DNA of 64,000 nt, from contig CAZZEX010000008.1 of NCBI GenBank assembly GCA_964653285.1, positions 1-64,000 of the forward strand, written 5' to 3'. A program made the position numbers and the translations under genes. Positions 59,770-64,000 of this stretch are shown piece by piece. Below the pieces are notes generated by a model. The model was not told where the DNA came from, searched no databases, and saw only the letters and a list, made by a program, of their open reading frames with translations. This DNA comes from CAZZEX01 sp964653285 (GTDB lineage Bacteria; Chloroflexota; Anaerolineae; B4-G1). Each line of letters starts with the position of its first letter. Positions within the stretch are counted from its first letter, which is position 1.

Positions 59770-60660
59770 ATGCAACCACTCCTCACCGAGGAACCCAATC
59801 CGGCCACGGCTGAGATAGACACCCTCGATAGCCTGGGCATCGTCCACCTGATCAACCAGGAGGATCAGCGCGTCGCCGAGGCGGTGGCGACGGAACTGGA
59901 ACCGATCGCCGCAGCGGTGGACGGCATCGTTGCCCGGCTGGAGCGCGGCGGGCGGCTGATCTACGTCGGCACGGGTACCTCCGGCCGCCTGGGCGTGCTG
60001 GATGCGGCCGAGTGCCCGCCCACCTTCAATACCCCGCCCGGCCAGGTCGTCGCCTGCATCGCTGGCGGCGAGCGTGCCTTCCTCCACGCCGTTGAGGGGG
60101 CCGAGGACGACGCCCAGGCAGGCCAGGATGAGATCGCGGCGTTGGACGTCGGGCCGGGCGACGCCGTCGTCGGCATCACGGCCAGCGGCCATACCCCCTA
60201 CGTGCTGGGAGCCCTGCGTGAGGCTCACCGCCGGGGATCGTTCACCGTCGGCCTGACTTGCAATCGGCCCGCGCCGCTGGAGGAACTGAGCGACGTCACC
60301 ATTGCCCCGCTGGTCGGCCCGGAGGTCATCGCCGGCTCGACCCGCGTGAAAGCCGGCACGGCCCAAAAGATGGTGTTGAACATGCTCTCCACGGCGACGA
60401 TGATCCGCCTGGGCAAGACCTACGGCAACCTGATGGTGGACGTGCAGCCCACCAACGCCAAACTACGCCAGCGAGCACGGCGCATCGTCGCGTTGGCCTG
60501 CAGACTCTCGATGGAAGAGGCGGCGGCTTTGCTGGTCAGTTGCGACGGCGAGACCAAGACCGCCATCGTCGCCGGCCTGACCGGCGTGACGCCCGACGAG
60601 GCTCGGCGTCGGCTGGCACGCGTGAGGGGGCGGGTGCGTGCTGCGTTGGGGCAAAAGTGA
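59770..60660 (+). CDS. murQ: N-acetylmuramic acid 6-phosphate etherase
   Basis: A 296-residue MurQ, which cleaves the lactyl ether of MurNAc-6-phosphate to GlcNAc-6-phosphate and lactate. LTEEPNPATAEIDTLDSLGIVHLIN is the family start. The SIS domain shows YVGTGTSGRLGVLDAAECPPTF, GGERAFLHAVEGAEDD, VVGITASGHTPYVLGAL and the substrate motif GSTRVKAGTAQKMVLNMLST. KTYGNLMVDVQPTNAKL closes the core. The ATG at 59770 has GGAGGGA upstream. The frame is open further up only because the lysA fragment is in phase with it. It uses the AnmK product, so the two form the murein-sugar recycling pair. Confidence 0.95.
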   Translation: MQPLLTEEPNPATAEIDTLDSLGIVHLINQEDQRVAEAVATELEPIAAAVDGIVARLERGGRLIYVGTGTSGRLGVLDAAECPPTFNTPPGQVVACIAGGERAFLHAVEGAEDDAQAGQDEIAALDVGPGDAVVGITASGHTPYVLGALREAHRRGSFTVGLTCNRPAPLEELSDVTIAPLVGPEVIAGSTRVKAGTAQKMVLNMLSTATMIRLGKTYGNLMVDVQPTNAKLRQRARRIVALACRLSMEEAAALLVSCDGETKTAIVAGLTGVTPDEARRRLARVRGRVRAALGQK

Positions 60661-60680
60661 GGACGGCCCGCCGGGCGTCC
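60661..60680. terminator. GC-rich hairpin immediately after murQ
   Basis: GGACGGCCCGCCGGGCGTCC starts at the base after the stop codon, with arms GGACG/CGTCC plus CCCG/CGGG. The gap to the convergent gene also holds a word repeat of ACGAACCACGGATCGCGAAT type (about 60716-60743). Confidence 0.45.
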
Positions 60681-60738
60681 GTGCCGGCGGGGTTGGGCTG
60701 CGTACTTCCTGTGCGAATGACGAACCACGGATCGCGAA

Positions 60739-63075
60739 TCACGTGCCGGCGGGATACCGTTTCAGGTACGCCAGTGCCTCGTCCTGCTCACTATCCATCA
60801 CCAGTTCCAGGTAATGTCCCCCTGTCACCGCCGGCACGTCTATCACCTTGATGAAGGGGGCGTATTGCGCATCGGCCGGGAGCAACTCTCCCAGCACGTT
60901 GACCGCTTCATCGAAGAAGGCACGGTTGAAGATCGTGCCGGGTGCCTCCGGGTACAGCGGCAAGGGGTAGATGCGTGCCTCCACCAGGTCCTGGAAGAAG
61001 TGCGTGCCGTAGGAGACCTCCAGCGTGTCGTCGGCCCGCGACTGGGCGACCTCGATCAGAGCGCGGGTGTTGTAAATGTCGGCGTAGGTGACCTTCAGTC
61101 CCAGTTCGACGTTCGAGGTACCCCAGCGCCCTGGCCCCATCAAGACGAAGCACTCACCCTCCAACTGCTTGTTGAGCCGGCCGATCACCCGCGCCAATTC
61201 GAACCGGGTCTCATAGTTGGGCGCGCGACTGTATCGTGCCGGGTCAACGTAGACGAGGTAACGGATGCGACTGACGCGACCGTGAGGCACCAACCGTCGC
61301 GCCAGGAAAATCACGTCCTCCGACGGCACGTCGCTGGGGATGCGCAGGCTCTCGCCCCACTCCTGGCTGCTCAGGGGGCGGCATTGGAGCAGATGCAGGA
61401 TAAAGTGGGGTGGGCGCTCCGGGGTGACCTCCACCGTGAACTCGACGTCCACCGGGCGGCCGTAGTGCCGCTCCAGTTTCTTCAACACGCTTCGCGTCAA
61501 CACCACGAATTCCTGGCACTTCAGAAGTTCACTGAAGGTCAGAACCAGAGGGGCCTGATCCAGAGCCCCTGGCGCGTAGATGGGCTGCAGGTAGTCCCAT
61601 TTGTCCACTGAGGCCAGGAACTGGATGCCAGGATAGTCCGGCTGCAATACGTCGGCCACGGGCAGCGTTCTGAACTCGTTGGCTCGCAGGTCAATCAGGT
61701 CCACAAACCGCTGAGAATACTTGCGGATCTGGGGGGCTCCCGCCTCTGGCCTCAATTGCGGGTGGCTGAGCGGTACCATACGCGGGTAGTCGTTGCCTAC
61801 CCGGTCCACGGCGCGAGTGCCCAACCCCCACACCATCCGCAGCAGGCCGTCCTGGGCACGGATCTTGCGGTTCCAACGAAACGGATTGTGGCTGAACCCC
61901 ACGCCGGCCAGCGTGGGGAAGAATAAGTCGTGGTAACGCTGGCCTTGCACTTTCTGGATCAGGATCGCCATACGTTCGTCGTAATCCACGAGCCCCATCT
62001 GTTGACGGTACAGCAGCGCATCCGGGTTCAGGACACTGGCGTACACCCGGGCGATGGAGTTGGTCAGCGCAGCCAGGTCCTCCTCCGGAGTACCCTGGTT
62101 GGGGCAGAAGAAACTATCGTATTTGCCGGCGAAGGAGAACCCGAAGTTATCCTCCAGAAGGCTGGAGGAGCGCACGATGAGGGGAGTATTCCCTACCTCG
62201 GCCAGCAACGCCCGCAGCCCACTCATCACGTCTTCGGGGAATTGCCCACCGGCGTAGGTTTCCTGGATGCAGGGATAGTCGGCCTCAATCTCCTCCTGTG
62301 TTTTGTACTTCTGGTTGATGAACTCATCCAGCCCATTGATCGCGTGAAAGTCGTAAAAAACGTCAGCGCCGATGAAGTAGGAATCGGGGATCACAACGCA
62401 CCCCCGCAAGTCCATCTCATCGGCCGGGTCCTCCCGTTGGAGGATCTTCCAGGCCAGCATCATCCCCGCCGCCTTGCCGCCGATCTTCCCCTCGCCGATA
62501 CGGCGCTCACCAATCACCTGGAAATCCTCAGCGTCGAGGAACTCCTTGGACAGCCCTATGAAAGCCATCTGGTCGCTGATCATGCCCTTGATCAACACGA
62601 CGATGATCTCTTCCAGGTGGTGGCTGACCTGCCTCCGTTGTTCATCGGAAAGGGCCGCGTATTCCTTCGCCTGGGCAAGCAGGATGTGCCAGGGAACCAG
62701 TTCCGGGTTGAAGGGTAGGATGATTTCCTGACCGGGCGACCGTTCGGCCAAAACGGCGCGCACAATCTCCTCGAAGAGCGCGCGGGGCAGATTGTAGGCG
62801 AAGTAGAAATCGGTCAGGTAATCCCGAATCTGGGCCAATCGTTTCTGCCATACCTCCACTGACTCCTGGCTAAAGGGATCCAAGATTCCCTCCCGCTGCT
62901 GAGAGAGAATGGCCTTATCCTCCACCTCCTGCTCGAACTGTTCCGGGGTGATGACGCCGCGGGCGAAGAGTCCCTGGCGCATCCGCTCCCGGATACGGTA
63001 ACCCAGAATCGGATACTGGGAGATTTGGAGGTAGAGTTCCAGTACCTTCGGAATTCGTTCCAGATGTTGATGCAT
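60739..63075 (-). CDS. PEP/pyruvate-binding domain (PPDK N-terminal-like) protein
   Basis: A 778-residue protein with an ATP-grasp PEP/pyruvate-binding domain as in the N-terminal part of PEP synthase and pyruvate phosphate dikinase. IGGKAAGMMLAWKIL opens it, PLIVRSSSLLEDNFGFSFAGKYDSFF is the conserved Arg-Ser-Ser phosphate loop, and ILIQKVQGQRYHDLFFPTLAGVGFSHNPF follows. The central phosphohistidine domain (TxGGxTSH) and the C-terminal PEP barrel are absent, so it is not a full PEP synthase. N-terminal ~190 and C-terminal ~250 residues are unfamiliar. ATG 63073-63075 has GGGAGGAG at good spacing; a longer frame to 63561 looks non-coding. Confidence 0.75.
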   Translation of the reverse strand: MHQHLERIPKVLELYLQISQYPILGYRIRERMRQGLFARGVITPEQFEQEVEDKAILSQQREGILDPFSQESVEVWQKRLAQIRDYLTDFYFAYNLPRALFEEIVRAVLAERSPGQEIILPFNPELVPWHILLAQAKEYAALSDEQRRQVSHHLEEIIVVLIKGMISDQMAFIGLSKEFLDAEDFQVIGERRIGEGKIGGKAAGMMLAWKILQREDPADEMDLRGCVVIPDSYFIGADVFYDFHAINGLDEFINQKYKTQEEIEADYPCIQETYAGGQFPEDVMSGLRALLAEVGNTPLIVRSSSLLEDNFGFSFAGKYDSFFCPNQGTPEEDLAALTNSIARVYASVLNPDALLYRQQMGLVDYDERMAILIQKVQGQRYHDLFFPTLAGVGFSHNPFRWNRKIRAQDGLLRMVWGLGTRAVDRVGNDYPRMVPLSHPQLRPEAGAPQIRKYSQRFVDLIDLRANEFRTLPVADVLQPDYPGIQFLASVDKWDYLQPIYAPGALDQAPLVLTFSELLKCQEFVVLTRSVLKKLERHYGRPVDVEFTVEVTPERPPHFILHLLQCRPLSSQEWGESLRIPSDVPSEDVIFLARRLVPHGRVSRIRYLVYVDPARYSRAPNYETRFELARVIGRLNKQLEGECFVLMGPGRWGTSNVELGLKVTYADIYNTRALIEVAQSRADDTLEVSYGTHFFQDLVEARIYPLPLYPEAPGTIFNRAFFDEAVNVLGELLPADAQYAPFIKVIDVPAVTGGHYLELVMDSEQDEALAYLKRYPAGT

Positions 63076-63548
63076 CGTCCGCTCCTCCCGGGTCGTTCCC
63101 GCCCCAAGTATACCTGACATGGCCACTTCGTCAACCCCCACCGCAGCCTCAAACCGACAGGTTAAATGGGAAGCAGACGCACGCAGATTTTCGCAGAAGA
63201 CCGGTCGCCAGTTGCCCTGCCTGCCCTGTTGTGCTACAATATTCGTCAGAGTAAAAAAACGCCCGGCTACGCGTAAGCCCGAGGCGACACCCCAGGCAGC
63301 AAGAAGCGCCTTGGCGGTGAACCACCGGCCACTACGAGGCCCGCCCACCGTCAAGGCTGCGCTGTCTACACGCAGCCGAACGGTGCGGCGGGCGTTTTGC
63401 CATCGCCCCGGCCTGAAGAGCCAGGGCTGGGGAGAGCCGAGACTGAGGGGAACTGGGGCTGGGAGGAACTCGCGTGGTCGTCCCTGTGCCCCACGCTGCC
63501 TCTTCCCCCAGCGCCGCCTCTCCAGAGACCCAACGGAGGGCTGAGGAA
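63076..63548. other. Intergenic stretch with Mrr-gene promoter and repeats
   Basis: It holds ACGCACGCAGATTTTCGCAG words (about 63178-63198), the promoter below, and a reverse copy of the CTCTTCAGGCC repeat (63403-63433). No gene is seen. Confidence 0.5.
63212..63240 (+). promoter_or_regulatory. Promoter-like pair ahead of the Mrr-like gene
   Basis: TTGCCC (63212-63217), 17 bases, TACAAT (63235-63240), followed by a long leader of about 300 bases containing repeats. Confidence 0.45.
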
Positions 63549-64000
63549 GTGACGAAGCCACCTGTCATATCCACCAACAAGCCGCTACCTTTTGGCGACC
63601 TGTCGCCGCTGGAATTTGAGCGCATGTCCCTCTGGCTCGCCGAGCGGGAGGGATACCTGCGTCCTCAGCACCTCGGCGAGGCTGGCAGCGAGCAAGGGCG
63701 CGACATCGTGGCTTACAAGCCCACCGACGCAGGCGAAGAGCTGTGGTATTTCCAGTGTAAACGGTACAGGCGCATCAACGCCGCCACTCTGAAGAAAGAG
63801 GTGGACAAGTACAACAGGCTGGCTGAGACGGATCCCACGTGCCGGCCGGTTGGCATCGTCTTCGTCACCAACGCCGTCCTTTCGGCCCGCGTTCGGGACG
63901 ACGTGGCGGCCTACTGCAAAAAGCACGGCTACGCCTATGACTTCTGGGCGCGCACGGAACTGGATATGCGGGCCAAGAAACACCCCGACGTGGTGCGGGA
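63549..64000 (+). CDS. Mrr-like restriction endonuclease domain protein, 3' end outside window
   Basis: About 150 residues are visible. SPLEFERMSLWLAEREGYL is the opening helix of Mrr_cat-type domains. GSEQGRDIVAY with Asp, then ELWYFQCKRYRRINAATLKKEVDKY gives the D-x(n)-Q-x-K core of the PD-(D/E)xK nuclease fold. PVGIVFVTNAVLSARVRDDVAAYCKKHGY is the following strand and helix. Mrr-type enzymes cut modified DNA or serve as effector nucleases in larger defence proteins; the missing C-terminus would decide which. GTG at 63549 with GAGGAA upstream is taken as the start. Confidence 0.75.
   Translation, partial: MTKPPVISTNKPLPFGDLSPLEFERMSLWLAEREGYLRPQHLGEAGSEQGRDIVAYKPTDAGEELWYFQCKRYRRINAATLKKEVDKYNRLAETDPTCRPVGIVFVTNAVLSARVRDDVAAYCKKHGYAYDFWARTELDMRAKKHPDVVR

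Noticed and set aside
63076..63561. N-terminal extension of the PEP-binding protein by 162 residues
   Set aside because: Arg/Ser/Pro-rich with no family character; a strong ribosome binding site marks the start at 63075.

Overview
The window is a GC-rich bacterial chromosome segment. It most resembles a member of the Chloroflexota, of Anaerolineae or Caldilineae type. This is inferred from the style of the substrate-binding lipoprotein (Cys anchor followed by a VEVPVEV linker), the gene families present, and the many short interspersed word repeats. No 16S gene or other decisive taxonomic marker is present.

Layout. (1) 1-13.6 kb is mixed housekeeping and accessory content: an S1-domain protein, a FabL/FabI-like reductase, a DUF402 protein, a degenerate peptidase-like membrane protein, a YjjX-type NTPase, a GT39-like glycosyltransferase with an NHL tail, an NgoMIV-type restriction-modification pair, a class I aminotransferase, TrmO and an AAA ATPase. 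Several 3' gene remnants lie here. (2) 13.8-27.4 kb is a minus-strand block. ahcY plus a GNAT gene are at one end. A pfkB-type (possibly nucleoside) kinase and a CDP-3,6-dideoxyhexose set (GT2, rfbH, epimerase, rfbG, rfbF) headed by mtnA are at the other. Between them (about 15.9-20.4 kb) is an island of tightly coupled genes: a Zn-ribbon protein, a DNA methyltransferase fused to a DHH-like domain, and an endonuclease III-like Fe-S glycosylase, followed by an unrecognised protein. This is the best candidate for an undescribed DNA modification or defence module. (3) rpoC (27.6-31.9 kb) stands alone, without rpoB, and is divergent from a ROK regulator. Both genes have near-consensus sigma70-type promoters, and the rpoC leader holds a terminator-like hairpin. 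(4) 32-60.7 kb is a long plus-strand salvage locus: ROK regulator, Opp/Dpp-type ABC transporter with lipoprotein, four Gfo/Idh/MocA oxidoreductases, two serine hydrolases, an MlrC-type M81 protein, a GHMP kinase, a nucleotidyltransferase-phosphomutase fusion, a phosphodiester glycosidase, an MFS carrier, a GH20 hexosaminidase, a BNR sialidase-like protein, AnmK and MurQ. Together these suggest uptake and breakdown of amino-sugar or peptidoglycan-derived glycoconjugates. (5) 60.7-64 kb holds a PEP/pyruvate-binding-domain protein and the start of an Mrr-like nuclease.

Two genome-wide habits stand out. First, short palindromic or word-like repeats sit at gene boundaries and inside genes in frame, often supplying start codons, stop codons or short peptide inserts. 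Second, 3' fragments of lost genes (GH2, lysA, probably MFS, an NHL repeat, and a paralogue of the Fe-S glycosylase) are stranded between intact genes. All family assignments are from motif reading by eye; no database search was run.
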